Notes: generated by a model from the sequence alone, not told the origin. DNA of 64,000 nt from Pseudoalteromonas sp. MM1 (GCF_030296835.1 NZ_AP027922.1:1922001-1986000), one strand, 5' to 3'; numbered from the stretch's first letter, positions 1 through 9,701 are shown. Program-made: numbers and translations.

Positions 1-317
1 AATGGTAGGCCCATGTTTTCTAATTCAGTAATAGCTTCTGGGCCTGTTTGACACATGTATTCAATAGCGTCTTGGTCACCGATAAAATCGGAACCTTTAA
101 CGGTATCGTACATATGCCATTCCCAGTTATCTTCGTGCGAATTACCTAACGCTACTGTAATACCACCCTGTGCAGATACAGTGTGAGAGCGTGTTGGGAA
201 TACTTTAGATATTAATGCACACGTTTTGCCAGATTCTGTAATGGCAAGAGCGGCGCGCATACCAGCACCACCTGCACCAATTACTACGGCGTCAAATTCA
301 CGAACAGAATATTTCAC
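1..317 (-). CDS. sdhA: Succinate dehydrogenase flavoprotein subunit (5' part)
   Basis: N-terminal 105 or so residues of the FAD subunit of succinate dehydrogenase (complex II), which oxidises succinate to fumarate on the cytoplasmic face of the inner membrane. The reverse strand reads [16 protein letters not shown], the FAD-binding Rossmann start, then GGAGMRAAL and the [16 protein letters not shown] segment, which carries the His that takes the covalent FAD in this family. The start is GTG at 317-315, directly abutting the sdhD stop codon (TAA-GTG), so translation is probably coupled. The gene runs off the left edge. It is the third gene of the leftward sdhCDA operon. Confidence 0.95.
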   Translation of the reverse strand, partial: MKYSVREFDAVVIGAGGAGMRAALAITESGKTCALISKVFPTRSHTVSAQGGITVALGNSHEDNWEWHMYDTVKGSDFIGDQDAIEYMCQTGPEAITELENMGLP

Positions 318-671
318 TTAAACACCCCATAAAACGATTAGACCAATAGCTACGTAAGCAACGGCCATCAGGTTTAATACAAAGCCTAAAACAGCGCGTA
401 GTTTAGCGTTTTTAACGTAGTCCGTTAAAACTTGCCAAAGGCCAATGCGGGTATGAACCATCATGCACACAAGAGTAATAAGTGTGAAACCCTTCATGGC
501 TAGATTAGAGAATAGGCCTGTCCAGGCTTCGAAAGTGACTTCTGGCGTTGCTAAAAAATAGCCGATAATAAAAATCGCATAAGCGGTGATTACTAGTGCC
601 GTGGTGCGTAAAGATACGAAATCTTGTACACCATCACGTTTAAGAGTTGCTTGATTTAAGACCATATCCAC
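318..671 (-). CDS. sdhD: Succinate dehydrogenase membrane anchor subunit D
   Basis: Cytochrome b556 anchor subunit, 117 residues with three predicted membrane helices (about 25-42, 60-82 and 92-115). His73 in VHTRIGLWQVLTDYV matches the E. coli SdhD haem ligand His71, and the following Asp-Tyr (84-85) matches the ubiquinone-site pair. The ATG lies inside the end of sdhC (16-base overlap) and the stop abuts the GTG of sdhA, so sdhC-sdhD-sdhA are tightly packed. Length is as expected for the family. Confidence 0.95.
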   Translation of the reverse strand: MDMVLNQATLKRDGVQDFVSLRTTALVITAYAIFIIGYFLATPEVTFEAWTGLFSNLAMKGFTLITLVCMMVHTRIGLWQVLTDYVKNAKLRAVLGFVLNLMAVAYVAIGLIVLWGV

Positions 672-1033
672 ACCCCTGCCAGTACGGCAAATACAACGCC
701 AAGTGCCATTGCAATTTTAGCGCTAAGGTTACCTGATTCAAGTTCTTCCCAGTGACCCATATCCATAATGATGTGACGGATACCACCAATAAGGTGATAA
801 CCCAATACAGAAAGTGTGCCCCAAGCTATGAATTTGGCAATGAATCCGCTAAACAGACCCTTGACGAATTCAAAACCTTCAGCTGAAGAAAGAGACTCAG
901 ACCAAGCCCAAATGACAAACGTTAAAGCAAAAAATAATGCAACACCGGTGACGCGGTGAAAGATTGATGCTTTAGCCGTTGCCGGCATAGATATAGTTGT
1001 TAGATCTAGATTTACAGGTCTTTGCTTTTTCAC
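656..1033 (-). CDS. sdhC: Succinate dehydrogenase cytochrome b556 subunit C
   Basis: Membrane anchor and haem b subunit of complex II, 125 residues, three membrane helices. It opens with KKQRPVNLDL and contains ASIFHRVTG (quinone-site region) and GYHLIGGIRHIIMD, where His80 corresponds to the E. coli haem ligand His84. The start is GTG at 1033-1031: no in-frame ATG lies upstream and the family begins at this point. First gene of the leftward sdhCDA operon; its promoter must lie in the 416-base gap shared with gltA. Confidence 0.95.
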   Translation of the reverse strand: MKKQRPVNLDLTTISMPATAKASIFHRVTGVALFFALTFVIWAWSESLSSAEGFEFVKGLFSGFIAKFIAWGTLSVLGYHLIGGIRHIIMDMGHWEELESGNLSAKIAMALGVVFAVLAGVWIWS

Positions 1034-1449
1034 AGTTACTTGCCCATCTTGCTCACATTGGAGCTCATCTACTTGTTTTTCTAAAACCCACCAAAACTTC
1101 TGGTGGAACTATCAAAGTAAACGTGTCAATACAGCAAAAGTTCACAAAACTGCAAAAATTACGCTGTAAAAATATGTTTACCTAAATACAAAGCGGTTTA
1201 AAACCTCCGATAGTATATATACCCAAAGGTTGTTTTACAATTCTTGTTTAGTTAGAGACGTTTGCGAATTAGCTGATAGTATAATATTTAATTAATGGCG
1301 AATATTTATTATACATATATGCATAATGTTTATAAAAATTGACTTTAACCCCCTCTTTCACGTTAAAATGTGAATATGTGCTTAAAACAAGATTTCAGAA
1401 CTTTAAAAATCTAAAAATCAGAATAGATATCTTAATAGGAGATACATAG
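1034..1449. promoter_or_regulatory. Divergent sdhC / gltA intergenic region
   Basis: A 416-base AT-rich gap between the divergent sdhCDA operon and gltA. No convincing gene is seen. On the gltA strand a TTGACT (1339-1344) is followed 18 bases on by TTAAAA (1363-1368), a plausible sigma-70 pair about 80 bases before the start codon; the AGGAGA at 1437-1442 is a strong ribosome binding site for gltA. On the sdh strand a TATAAT lies at 1313-1308 without a good -35. Joint control of TCA genes here is expected from other gammaproteobacteria, but no regulator site was identified. Confidence 0.4.
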
Positions 1450-2736
1450 ATGGCAGATAAAAAAGCCACAGTCCATATTGATGGACTAGATCCAATCGAA
1501 CTTCCAATTTATCAAGGCACTGCTGGCCAAGATGTGATTGACGTACGTACGTTAGGTTCACATGGTCACTTTACTTATGACCCAGGTTTCATGTCGACTG
1601 GTTCTTGTGAATCTGCAATCACCTACATTGATGGTGGTAAAGGTGTATTACTTCACCGTGGTTACCCAATTGAGCAACTTGCTGAAGACTCTAACTATAT
1701 CGAGCTTTGTTACTTACTATTAAACGGTGAGTTGCCAACTAAAGAGCAATATGATGTTTTTGCAAAAGAAATTACGCATAACACAATGCTTGATGAGAAA
1801 ATTGCTAACTTCTTCCAAGGCTTCCGCTTTGATGCTCATCCAATGGCAATGCTATGTGGTGTAGTAGGCGCATTATCTTCTTTTTACCACGAAGATCTTG
1901 ATATTACTGATGCAAGCCAACGTAAAACAAGCGCAATTAAATTAGTAGCTAAGCTACCAACTATTGCTGCAATGGCTTATAAAACAAATATCGGTCAACC
2001 ATTTGTTTACCCGCGTAACGATTTAAGCTACGCAGAAAACTTCTTACATATGATGTTCTCTGTACCAGCTGAAGAGTACAAAGTTAACCCTGTAACTGCT
2101 AAAGCGATGGATAAAATCTTTATGCTTCATGCAGACCATGAACAAAATGCATCTACGTCTACAGTACGTCTTGCTGGTTCATCAGGTGCTAACCCATATG
2201 CATGTATTGCTGCTGGTATTGCTTCACTTTGGGGCCCTGCTCACGGTGGTGCTAATGAAGCATGTTTAAACATGTTAGAAGAGATTGGCTCTGTTGATCG
2301 CATTGATGAGTACGTAGCAAAAGCAAAAGATAAGTCTGATCCGTTCCGTCTTATGGGCTTTGGCCACCGTGTTTACAAAAACTTCGACCCTCGCGCTACA
2401 GTAATGCGTCAAACGTGTCATGAAGTTTTAGCAGAGCTTAACATTCAAGATCCACTGCTTGATATTGCTATGAAGCTTGAGCAAATTGCCCTTGAAGACC
2501 CATACTTTGTAGAGAAGAAACTTTACCCTAACGTTGATTTCTACTCAGGTATTATCTTAAAAGCGATTGGTATTCCAACAAGCATGTTCACTGTAATCTT
2601 TGCAATGGCACGTACTGTTGGTTGGATCACTCACTGGGATGAGATGCTTTCTCAACCTGGTCATAAGATCAGCCGTCCTCGTCAAATGTATACTGGTTAC
2701 ACTCAACGTGACTTCGTATCAACTGACAAGCGCTAG
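1450..2736 (+). CDS. gltA: Citrate synthase (type II, hexameric family)
   Basis: Condenses acetyl-CoA and oxaloacetate to citrate at the entry to the TCA cycle. It has 428 residues, the usual length for the NADH-regulated Gram-negative type. Catalytic regions are visible: [26 protein letters not shown] (substrate-binding His), and [14 protein letters not shown], plus the C-terminal [12 protein letters not shown] at 1450 follows AGGAGA with 7-base spacing. Transcribed divergently from sdhCDA and closed by a strong intrinsic terminator. Confidence 0.98.
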   Translation: MADKKATVHIDGLDPIELPIYQGTAGQDVIDVRTLGSHGHFTYDPGFMSTGSCESAITYIDGGKGVLLHRGYPIEQLAEDSNYIELCYLLLNGELPTKEQYDVFAKEITHNTMLDEKIANFFQGFRFDAHPMAMLCGVVGALSSFYHEDLDITDASQRKTSAIKLVAKLPTIAAMAYKTNIGQPFVYPRNDLSYAENFLHMMFSVPAEEYKVNPVTAKAMDKIFMLHADHEQNASTSTVRLAGSSGANPYACIAAGIASLWGPAHGGANEACLNMLEEIGSVDRIDEYVAKAKDKSDPFRLMGFGHRVYKNFDPRATVMRQTCHEVLAELNIQDPLLDIAMKLEQIALEDPYFVEKKLYPNVDFYSGIILKAIGIPTSMFTVIFAMARTVGWITHWDEMLSQPGHKISRPRQMYTGYTQRDFVSTDKR

Positions 2737-2754
2737 GTTTAGTTAGCTAAAAAA

Positions 2755-2776
2755 GGCCGCTTTTGCGGCCTTTTTT
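2755..2776 (+). terminator. Intrinsic terminator after gltA
   Basis: Perfect stem GGCCGC-TTTT-GCGGCC followed by six T, 19 bases after the gltA stop. The A-run before it makes it partly bidirectional. Confidence 0.9.
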
Positions 2777-2846
2777 GTGTGCTTAGCTTGTCAATTTTAT
2801 GAAACCGATTACAATTCCTGCCTAAATTTATAGATGTTGAATAGCC

Positions 2847-4073
2847 ATGCCTTATCGAGAGTTTGATATAACAAAAATCCGCAACGACTTCCCTACTTTA
2901 AACCAAACCCTTAATGGCAACCCTTTAGTTTATTTAGACTCTGGCGCAACGTCGCAAAAGCCACAAAGTGTTATTGATACAACCACTGAGTTTTATAATT
3001 TAGGCAACGCAAATGTTCATAGAGGTCGCCACACTCTCAGCGAGCGCGCTACAGAGCAATATGAAGCAGCAAGATTAAAAACAGCTGATTACTTTAATGT
3101 AAATGCTAAAGAAATCGTCTGGACAAAAGGCGCAACTGAAGCGCTCAATTTGCTTGCTCATGGCCTGCAAGAACATATTACCCACGAAGATACGGTGTTA
3201 ATAACACCACTTGAACACCACGCTAACATTGTTCCTTGGCAGGTATTAACGCAAAAAACGGGGGCTACGCTATCTGTACTTCCCCTTGAGCAAAATGCGA
3301 CGTTTAATATAGCGCGCTGTATAGACATGATCACCCATACTAAAGCAAAGGTGCTGTGTATCAGCCAGGCATCTAACACATTAGGTAATATTACCAATTT
3401 AGCCCCATTAATAACTGCAGCAAAAGCAGTCGGTACGTTAATTGTTGTTGATGGCGCACAAGGAGCCATGCATTTACGCACCAATTTAAAGCAGCTTGGA
3501 TGCGACTTTTATGTATTTTCAGCGCATAAAATGCTTGGTCCTACTGGTGTTGGGGGCTTATATGGTCACTATGAATTACTCAATGCGCTTGCCCCGTATC
3601 AAACAGGGGGCGAGATGATTGACACTGTAACCCTTGAAAAAAGCACCTACAGAGACGCACCTGCTAAATTTGAGACAGGCACACCAAATATAGCCGGTGT
3701 AATTGGCTTTAGTGCTGCAATTGATTATTTATCAGCCTTGGACATACAACAATTACACAGCCATGAGCAGGCTATTTTTAATTATGCAGCCACGCAATTA
3801 AGTAAAATTGAAGGTATCGCAATTTATAGCGACCTAAACAACAATATTGGCACACTGAGTTTTAATTATAAAAATGAACACCCCTACGATTTGGCAACTT
3901 TGCTTGACGGATTCGGTATTGCAGTGCGTAGTGGGCATCATTGCACACAGCCTTTGATGCAGCATTTAGGGGTAGAAGGCACTGTTAGAGCAAGTTTTGC
4001 ATTTTATAATACTCATCATGATGTTGATAGTTTCATCAAAGCCTTAAAAGAATCGATTGATTTATTAGACTAA
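2847..4073 (+). CDS. csdA: Cysteine desulfurase / cysteine sulfinate desulfinase (CsdA/SufS family)
   Basis: PLP enzyme of the class V aminotransferase fold that removes sulfur from cysteine as a persulfide. 408 residues. Visible are the PLP lysine Lys228 in FSAHKMLGPTGVG, the His pair at 124-125 (EHHANIVPW) that stacks on PLP, the VDGAQ motif near 201-205, and the active Cys366 in RSGHHCTQPLM; the short loop around Cys366 is the group II (SufS/CsdA) pattern. The SufE-like gene 13 bases downstream and the adjoining tcdA match the E. coli csdA-csdE-csdL locus, so CsdA is preferred over SufS; no other suf genes are nearby. Confidence 0.9.
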   Translation: MPYREFDITKIRNDFPTLNQTLNGNPLVYLDSGATSQKPQSVIDTTTEFYNLGNANVHRGRHTLSERATEQYEAARLKTADYFNVNAKEIVWTKGATEALNLLAHGLQEHITHEDTVLITPLEHHANIVPWQVLTQKTGATLSVLPLEQNATFNIARCIDMITHTKAKVLCISQASNTLGNITNLAPLITAAKAVGTLIVVDGAQGAMHLRTNLKQLGCDFYVFSAHKMLGPTGVGGLYGHYELLNALAPYQTGGEMIDTVTLEKSTYRDAPAKFETGTPNIAGVIGFSAAIDYLSALDIQQLHSHEQAIFNYAATQLSKIEGIAIYSDLNNNIGTLSFNYKNEHPYDLATLLDGFGIAVRSGHHCTQPLMQHLGVEGTVRASFAFYNTHHDVDSFIKALKESIDLLD

Positions 4074-4086
4074 TTTAGGATAACTC

Positions 4087-4503
4087 ATGACAAATACGTT
4101 TAAAAACGTAGTAAAACCTATACAACTTGCACAATCTTGGCAGCAAAAATATCGCGAAATAATGCTCCTTGGCAAAACACTTCCCGTTTTAGCAGATGTA
4201 CTTAAAACCGATGACGCGCTTGTACCCGGCTGTGAGAGCAAAGTGTGGATGTTTATGGAGTTTGACGATAGTGAAAATCGTTTAGTGGTTATTGGTGACT
4301 CAGATACGCGCATTGTTAAAGGCTTATTGGCGATAACTTTAGCGCTTTATAATGGTTTAACACCTGAAGAAGTGGTTAACATAAATGCGTATGATGAGTT
4401 TGAAAAGCTAGGCTTGATTAAACACCTTAGTGTATCTCGAGGAAACGGCATAAAAGCCATGGTCGAGGCAATACAAAGCATGGCAACTAACAAGCTCAAT
4501 TAA
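4087..4503 (+). CDS. csdE: SufE-family sulfur acceptor CsdE
   Basis: Sulfur acceptor that takes persulfide from the upstream desulfurase. 138 residues; acceptor Cys49 in VPGCESKVWM, the family signature. The rest (GLLAITLALYNGLTPEEV) is typical of SufE/CsdE. It is 13 bases downstream of csdA on the same strand and surely co-transcribed. Its stop codon lies in the loop of a hairpin shared with the convergent tcdA gene. Confidence 0.92.
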   Translation: MTNTFKNVVKPIQLAQSWQQKYREIMLLGKTLPVLADVLKTDDALVPGCESKVWMFMEFDDSENRLVVIGDSDTRIVKGLLAITLALYNGLTPEEVVNINAYDEFEKLGLIKHLSVSRGNGIKAMVEAIQSMATNKLN

Positions 4504-4517
4504 ACTATTGAGCTTGT
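4490..4517. terminator. Perfect hairpin spanning the convergent csdE and tcdA stop codons
   Basis: An 11-bp perfect inverted repeat, ACAAGCTCAAT (4490-4500) and ATTGAGCTTGT (4507-4517), around the 6-base loop TAAACT. The TAA of csdE (4501-4503) lies in the loop and the TAG of tcdA (4507-4505, reverse strand) overlaps its edge. There is no T-run on either side, so it is not a classical intrinsic terminator. It may act in 3'-end formation or mRNA stabilisation for both genes. Confidence 0.5.
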
Positions 4518-5308
4518 AGTAAGCGGTGTTTTTTATCTAAATATTTACGTACTGCTTTAGCCGCTACAAAAAAACCGAAACTTCCGGTGATCATAGTTAC
4601 CGAACCAAACCCGTTATTACAATCCATATTCATTGTACCATCAGCATTTTGTTTAGCATGGCATACACTGCCATCACTGCCTGGGTAAACTAATTGCTCA
4701 GTTGAGTACACACAATCAATATTAAATTTACGTTTAGGGTTGTTACTAAAATTATATTGTTTTCGTAAAATATAACGCACTTTGGCAAGTAGCGGATCTT
4801 GCGTGGTTTTAGCCACATCGCCAAATGTTATTTGGCTAGGATCAGTTTGCCCACCCGCGCCCCCAGTAGTGATAATAGGCATTTTGTTTCGCTTACAATG
4901 AGCGATAAGCGCTGCTTTTTCTTTAACGGCATCAATACAGTCAATAACATAGTCAAACCCCTGAATATGCTCACGAATATTTTCAAGTGTAATAAAGTCA
5001 TCTATTACAGTTACTTTACATTCGGGATTTATCAGCTCACAACGGGCTTTCATTGCATCAACTTTAGCTTGCCCAATACTGCCGCTAAGAGCATGAATTT
5101 GCCTATTTACGTTCGTCGCACAAATATCATCTAAATCAATTAAAGTAATTTTCCCCACGCCTGTACGTGCTAAAGCTTCGGCGGCCCAACTTCCTACCCC
5201 GCCTATCCCCACGACACAAAAGTGGGCCTGTTGTAGCCAGTCAAATTGTTGGTGGCCGTATAGGCGTTTTATCCCGCCAAAACGAATATCTGTTACTTTT
5301 TCACTCAT
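4505..5308 (-). CDS. tcdA: tRNA threonylcarbamoyladenosine dehydratase TcdA (CsdL)
   Basis: E1-like ATP-dependent enzyme that converts t6A37 of tRNA to its cyclic form. 267 residues. The nucleotide-binding motif GIGGVGSWAAEALARTG (about 34-50) is followed by DLDDICATNVNRQIHAL, typical of ThiF/MoeB-like E1 enzymes, and a C-terminal membrane-associated segment (GSVTMITGSFGFFVAAKAV). In E. coli TcdA works with CsdA-CsdE, and here it faces csdE with a one-base gap. It is the last gene of the leftward kdsB-rlu-tcdA run: its ATG is adjacent to the preceding stop. Confidence 0.93.
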   Translation of the reverse strand: MSEKVTDIRFGGIKRLYGHQQFDWLQQAHFCVVGIGGVGSWAAEALARTGVGKITLIDLDDICATNVNRQIHALSGSIGQAKVDAMKARCELINPECKVTVIDDFITLENIREHIQGFDYVIDCIDAVKEKAALIAHCKRNKMPIITTGGAGGQTDPSQITFGDVAKTTQDPLLAKVRYILRKQYNFSNNPKRKFNIDCVYSTEQLVYPGSDGSVCHAKQNADGTMNMDCNNGFGSVTMITGSFGFFVAAKAVRKYLDKKHRLLQAQ

Positions 5309-5980
5309 TTACCAATCCAGTTGCCATGGCGACTGCCATGCTTGAAACTCTTGATGATCAATTAATTGCTGGTACTCATCACCTGTAGAGGGAGGCAAAC
5401 AACAATAAATTTGCTCTTCATGCCATAAAAAACTTAATGCATAAGCATGAAGATACGTGCGCTCTGCCGTGCTACCACTATAAAGTGTATCGCCTAAAAT
5501 GGGCGCGCTTAAACTTTTTAATGCCACCCTTAGTTGATGGGTTTTACCCGAATATGGCTTTAATATATACGCTCTAAACCCTGGTTTATAACTAAAAGAG
5601 TAAAAACGGGTAATTGCCGGGTTTTGCATAGTTGCTAAAAGCTTAAACATGCCCCTGCGGGACTTAGCCATATCACCTTTTACCCAACCTTGCTTTTTTT
5701 TAGGTTTAGCGTCGCTGATAGCTAAGTAAAACTTATTTATCGCATGCTCAGTAAAAAGAGACGTAAATTTAGCTGCGGCTTCTTTACTGCGACTAAGAAT
5801 AATAAGGCCAGATGTCACTTTATCAAGGCGGTGAACAGCAAATAATTTTTCACCAGTTTGCTGCTCAGCCAATACAACAAACCCCTTTTCACGTTCTGAG
5901 TGAAAATTAAGCCCCGCTGGTTTTTCAAAAATGTAAAAATCAGCGTGCCTAAACACGATGGTTAATTCACTTTTAACCAT
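5309..5980 (-). CDS. RluA-family pseudouridine synthase (TIGR01621-like)
   Basis: Predicted RNA uridine-to-pseudouridine isomerase. 223 residues, a compact RluA-type catalytic domain without an S4 domain. The catalytic-Asp motif is HRLDKVTSGLIILSRS (about 50-65), and the later AYILKPYSGKTHQLRVAL is the second conserved block. It is shorter than RluA or RluC and resembles the marine gammaproteobacterial group called TIGR01621. RNA target unknown. It sits 2 bases after kdsB and directly before tcdA on the same strand. Confidence 0.85.
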   Translation of the reverse strand: MVKSELTIVFRHADFYIFEKPAGLNFHSEREKGFVVLAEQQTGEKLFAVHRLDKVTSGLIILSRSKEAAAKFTSLFTEHAINKFYLAISDAKPKKKQGWVKGDMAKSRRGMFKLLATMQNPAITRFYSFSYKPGFRAYILKPYSGKTHQLRVALKSLSAPILGDTLYSGSTAERTYLHAYALSFLWHEEQIYCCLPPSTGDEYQQLIDHQEFQAWQSPWQLDW

Positions 5981-5982
5981 TA

Positions 5983-6744
5983 TTAGGCTTGCTTAGCTTT
6001 TAGATAGGCAATCACTTTTTCTAAATCCTCGGCCGTATCAACGCCAGCATGCGGCGCTACTTTTGCCTGTTCAATTTTGATAGCGTAACCGTGATACAGC
6101 ACCCTAAGTTGTTCTAGCGACTCTAGCACTTCAAGTGGCGATACACTGAGCTCAATATATTGCTTAATAAACCCCGCTCGATAAGCATATATACCCACAT
6201 GGCGTTGAAAAGGCGTTATATCTAACACACTGTTATTATTTAACATTGTACTTCTATCAAACGGAATACTGGCACGTGAAAAGTACAACGCATTTTTATT
6301 TATATCACTAACAACCTTCACGGCATTAGGGTTAAACACTTCATCTTGCTCTTCAATAGCGACGCTTAATGTTGCCATTGGTGCACTCGAATTATTTAGT
6401 AAAGTGGCAACTTGTGATACGTTTTCGCTGGCAAGTAATGGCTCATCACCTTGTACATTTACTACCACGGTTTCAGCATCTAGCTTAAGTAAATCAACAA
6501 CCTCTGCCAAGCGTTCAGTACCCGATTGATGATCTTCTCGCGTCATCAACACATCGTTTGTAAACAATTTAACAGCATCAAAAACTTTTTGATGATCGGT
6601 TGCAATAACCACTTTACTTGCACCTGATAAACACGCTTTTTCATACACGTGTTGAATCATAGGTTTACCGCATATATCAGCTAATGGTTTGCCAGGCAAA
6701 CGGGTAGACGCGTAACGCGCAGGTATAACAACTACGAATTCCAC
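5983..6744 (-). CDS. kdsB: 3-deoxy-manno-octulosonate cytidylyltransferase (CMP-KDO synthetase)
   Basis: Activates KDO as CMP-KDO for lipopolysaccharide inner core synthesis in the cytoplasm. 253 residues, the family length. The nucleotide-binding start [17 protein letters not shown], then ATDH near 48-51, NVQGDEPLL near 96-104, and the C-terminal [16 protein letters not shown] are diagnostic. The start is GTG at 6744-6742, inside the end of ycaR (13-base overlap), with GAGG seven bases upstream within ycaR, so the two are translationally coupled. Confidence 0.96.
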   Translation of the reverse strand: MEFVVVIPARYASTRLPGKPLADICGKPMIQHVYEKACLSGASKVVIATDHQKVFDAVKLFTNDVLMTREDHQSGTERLAEVVDLLKLDAETVVVNVQGDEPLLASENVSQVATLLNNSSAPMATLSVAIEEQDEVFNPNAVKVVSDINKNALYFSRASIPFDRSTMLNNNSVLDITPFQRHVGIYAYRAGFIKQYIELSVSPLEVLESLEQLRVLYHGYAIKIEQAKVAPHAGVDTAEDLEKVIAYLKAKQA

Positions 6745-6929
6745 TTATCAACCTCTTCTTGAGATAGTTCACGGGCTTCATTTTCTAAAAGTACCGGTAT
6801 ATCATCGCGTATAGGGTATGCAAGCTTAGCTGCGGTACTGATAAGTTCTGCATTTTCTTTATCAAAACGAAGCTTTCCTTTACACACAGGACAAGCAATT
6901 ATTTCAAGTAATTTTGTATCAAAGGCCAT
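6732..6929 (-). CDS. ycaR: Trm112/YcaR family small zinc-ribbon-like protein (UPF0434)
   Basis: 65-residue protein of the Trm112-like YcaR family: [15 protein letters not shown] with one Cys pair, then [20 protein letters not shown]. Function in bacteria is not settled. It overlaps the 3' end of lpxK by 11 bases and carries the kdsB start within its last codons, the same lpxK-ycaR-kdsB order as in E. coli (minus ycaQ). Confidence 0.93.
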   Translation of the reverse strand: MAFDTKLLEIIACPVCKGKLRFDKENAELISTAAKLAYPIRDDIPVLLENEARELSQEEVDKWNS

Positions 6930-7899
6930 TGAGGATCCCTTTTTGTTTTAATAATAAATCTAATTTATGTATTACAGCGTCTGTAGGTTTTGCATCTACA
7001 GGTAAAAAGTACCAATTATTTTTTGCAAATTCTCTGCACTTTACTGCGTCTTTTTCTGTCATTAATACGTTATCATCATTAAATTGAGTAAAATCAGCCA
7101 TGTTATAAGCATAGTGATCCCTAAAATGATGGGTTGAAAGCAGGTGAATATTTTGAGCTTTTAATGAATTTTCAAATCGCTCAGGGTTACCAATTGCACT
7201 AATTGCATGTCCTTGCTCAATTGCTTTACTCACTGTGCCATTATCTGCAACGTGTTTAAGTGCACTAGTTTGTAAAACGTAGCTAAGTGGTGCATCTCCC
7301 CCGTTTTCAATCACTAGGTCAACACTTTTTAATCTGTTTGTGGTTTCGCGTAATGGTCCTGCGGGCATAACCAAGCCATTGCCAAAACGCCTTTGGCTAT
7401 CAACAATACAGCACTCAATATCACGCGCCATTTTATAATGCTGCATGCCATCATCTGAAATGATCACATCCACACAAAATTGCTGTTCTAATAATGTGAT
7501 ATTGGCTTTTCTATCGGGTCCAACAACAAGCGGACACTTTAAACGATTAAATAAAAGTATTGGTTCATCACCAGCTTGTGCACTTGTTACACCTCGCTCT
7601 ACCACCAGCGGGTAGCTGTTGGCTTTACCGCCGTAACCACGGCTAATAATACCTACTTTTAGGCCTTGTTCAGACAAGTATTCATACAACCACAATACAA
7701 ATGGTGTTTTACCATTTCCACCTACGCTTATATTACCCACTACAATAACTTTAGATTTAGCTCTAAAAGGCGTGACAATACCTTGCTGATAAAGGCATTT
7801 TCTTATGCTTGAAATTAACCAAAAAAGCGCAGCTAATGGCAGTAAAACGAGTGTTATAAAACTAAATGGTTTATACCAGCTTTGTTCTATTTTACTCAT
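6919..7899 (-). CDS. lpxK: Tetraacyldisaccharide 4'-kinase (lipid A pathway)
   Basis: Phosphorylates the 4' position of the lipid A disaccharide precursor at the inner membrane. The N-terminal membrane helix (roughly 10-32) is followed by the Walker [19 protein letters not shown] and later RGYGGK, DEPILL and ISDDGMQH motifs. The chosen ATG at 7899 makes an ATGA overlap with the msbA stop and gives a 326-residue protein; an upstream ATG at 7926 would add nine residues inside msbA. Part of the msbA-lpxK-ycaR-kdsB operon. Confidence 0.95.
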   Translation of the reverse strand: MSKIEQSWYKPFSFITLVLLPLAALFWLISSIRKCLYQQGIVTPFRAKSKVIVVGNISVGGNGKTPFVLWLYEYLSEQGLKVGIISRGYGGKANSYPLVVERGVTSAQAGDEPILLFNRLKCPLVVGPDRKANITLLEQQFCVDVIISDDGMQHYKMARDIECCIVDSQRRFGNGLVMPAGPLRETTNRLKSVDLVIENGGDAPLSYVLQTSALKHVADNGTVSKAIEQGHAISAIGNPERFENSLKAQNIHLLSTHHFRDHYAYNMADFTQFNDDNVLMTEKDAVKCREFAKNNWYFLPVDAKPTDAVIHKLDLLLKQKGILNGL

Positions 7900-9641
7900 C
7901 CGTGCTCGCCAAACTGCATTTTGCATAGAGCTGAATAAGTACCATCTTTAGCGAGTAAACTTTGATGATCACCACTTTCAATCACCCGGCCGCCGTCGAT
8001 AACGTATATTTTGTCGCTGTTTTCTATCGTCGATAAACGATGCGCAATAACAATCGACGTTTTGTCTTGCATTAACGTATCTAGTGCTTGCTGAATTAGC
8101 TTTTCTGACTCTGTATCTAAGGCTGAGGTTGCTTCATCTAAAATTAATATAGGTGCATCTTTTAATATAGCGCGAGCAATTGCTATACGTTGACGTTGGC
8201 CACCAGAGAGCATCACCCCGTTTTCACCGACCATGGTATTAAGTTGTTCTGGTAAGTCTTTAACAAATTCCCACACATGGGCTTGCTTAACGACCTCTTC
8301 TAACTGCTGAGGTGTTATTTCGCGACTTAGTCCATAACAAATATTGTTGGCAATTGTGTCGTTAAATAACACCACTTGCTGCGATACTAATGCAAACTGG
8401 CGGCGTAAATCTGCAAGTTTATATTTTTCAATAGCAACGCCATCTAATAAAATTTCACTTGGTGCTTCTAAGTCATAATAACGCGGTAATAAGTTAGAAA
8501 TAGTCGATTTACCGGACCCTGAGCGCCCTACAAGCGCAATACTTTCACCGGCTTTTATACTTATTGAAAGGTTATTTAAAACAGCTTCATCTTTAGTTGG
8601 GTATTTAAAGGTAACGTTTTTAACCTCAATTTCGCCCTTCACTTTATCTACGCTGTAAGTACCTTTGTCTTTTTCAATTTCTTCATCTAAAACTAAAAAA
8701 ATACTTTGCGCTGCAGAAATACCGCGCTGCATATCACTGTTTACGTTTGCTAATTGTTTAAGCGGACGTAAAAGCATCATCATAGAAGAAATGAGTACCA
8801 CAAAATCGCCGGAGCTTATTGTATCTATCATTGAAGGCATAGATACAACCCACAAAATAACAGCCATAGCACTTGCTGCAAGCACTTGAATTACCGACAC
8901 GCTTAGTGCTTTAGTGGCATCCATTTTAATGCGTTGCTGGCGATTATGGTTATTGATTTTGGAAAACTGATCGATTTCTTGTTTTTGTCCACCAAAACCA
9001 TGAATAACCTTATGCCCACTTAACATTTGCTCAGAGCTACGGGTAACTTGCCCCATGGCAGACTGTATATTTTTTGAAATGTGGCGAAAGCGCTTAGATA
9101 CAAACGTTACAATAATTGCCACTAATGGAATGATCACTAAAAAAATCAGTGAAAGTTTCCAGCTGGTATAAAACATAACGCCAAGCAAAAAAACCACAAA
9201 AGCGCCTTCTCTTACAACAATTAACAATGCTTTAGTAATTGCTTGCTGAACTTGTTCTGTGTCAAAAGTAATTTTTGAAATTAAATCACCTGTTGAGTTT
9301 TTATCATGAAACGACACAGGTAAATGTAATATGTGCTCAAATAACTGCTGGCGTAAAGCGCGTACAACTTGCGAGCCTACATAGCTTAAGCAATACGAAG
9401 ACATAAAATTAAACAAGCCACGCCCTATTACCAGTGCAATAACAACAAACGGGGCATAAGCTAACACTTCGTTGTTGCGTTGGTTTAGGCCTTCATCAAT
9501 AAAGGGTTTCATTAATTGAATAAATAAAGCATCCATACCTGAATAGCCGATCATTCCAATAATAGCGACGAAGGCAACGCTTTTATAATCACCTACGTAA
9601 GAAATCAATCGTTTATAAATTTGTGTAGTACTTTGACTCAT
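7896..9641 (-). CDS. msbA: Lipid A export ABC transporter MsbA
   Basis: Homodimeric exporter that flips lipid A-core across the inner membrane. About 581 residues: six-helix membrane domain (about 15-315), then the nucleotide-binding domain with Walker A ALVGRSGSGKST, signature LSGGQRQRIAIARA, Walker B PILILDEATSALD and switch His in IAHRLST. A TTG 18 bases upstream is possible, but ATG at 9641 is preceded by GAGAG at good spacing and fits the family. The lpxK gene overlaps its stop. Confidence 0.95.
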   Translation of the reverse strand: MSQSTTQIYKRLISYVGDYKSVAFVAIIGMIGYSGMDALFIQLMKPFIDEGLNQRNNEVLAYAPFVVIALVIGRGLFNFMSSYCLSYVGSQVVRALRQQLFEHILHLPVSFHDKNSTGDLISKITFDTEQVQQAITKALLIVVREGAFVVFLLGVMFYTSWKLSLIFLVIIPLVAIIVTFVSKRFRHISKNIQSAMGQVTRSSEQMLSGHKVIHGFGGQKQEIDQFSKINNHNRQQRIKMDATKALSVSVIQVLAASAMAVILWVVSMPSMIDTISSGDFVVLISSMMMLLRPLKQLANVNSDMQRGISAAQSIFLVLDEEIEKDKGTYSVDKVKGEIEVKNVTFKYPTKDEAVLNNLSISIKAGESIALVGRSGSGKSTISNLLPRYYDLEAPSEILLDGVAIEKYKLADLRRQFALVSQQVVLFNDTIANNICYGLSREITPQQLEEVVKQAHVWEFVKDLPEQLNTMVGENGVMLSGGQRQRIAIARAILKDAPILILDEATSALDTESEKLIQQALDTLMQDKTSIVIAHRLSTIENSDKIYVIDGGRVIESGDHQSLLAKDGTYSALCKMQFGEHG

Positions 9642-9701
9642 ATTACTCTCGTTATACAATTACAGCCCTTATTGTATCCTTCAAACCGTTAAAACTAAAC
9701 G

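Noticed and set aside
997..1185. 62-codon plus-strand frame over the sdhC start
   Set aside because: Lies across the sdhC 5' end and AT-rich promoter DNA; no ribosome site and no family resemblance.
2847..4073. SufS of a suf operon
   Set aside because: No sufA, B, C or D genes are nearby; the csdE and tcdA neighbours point to CsdA.
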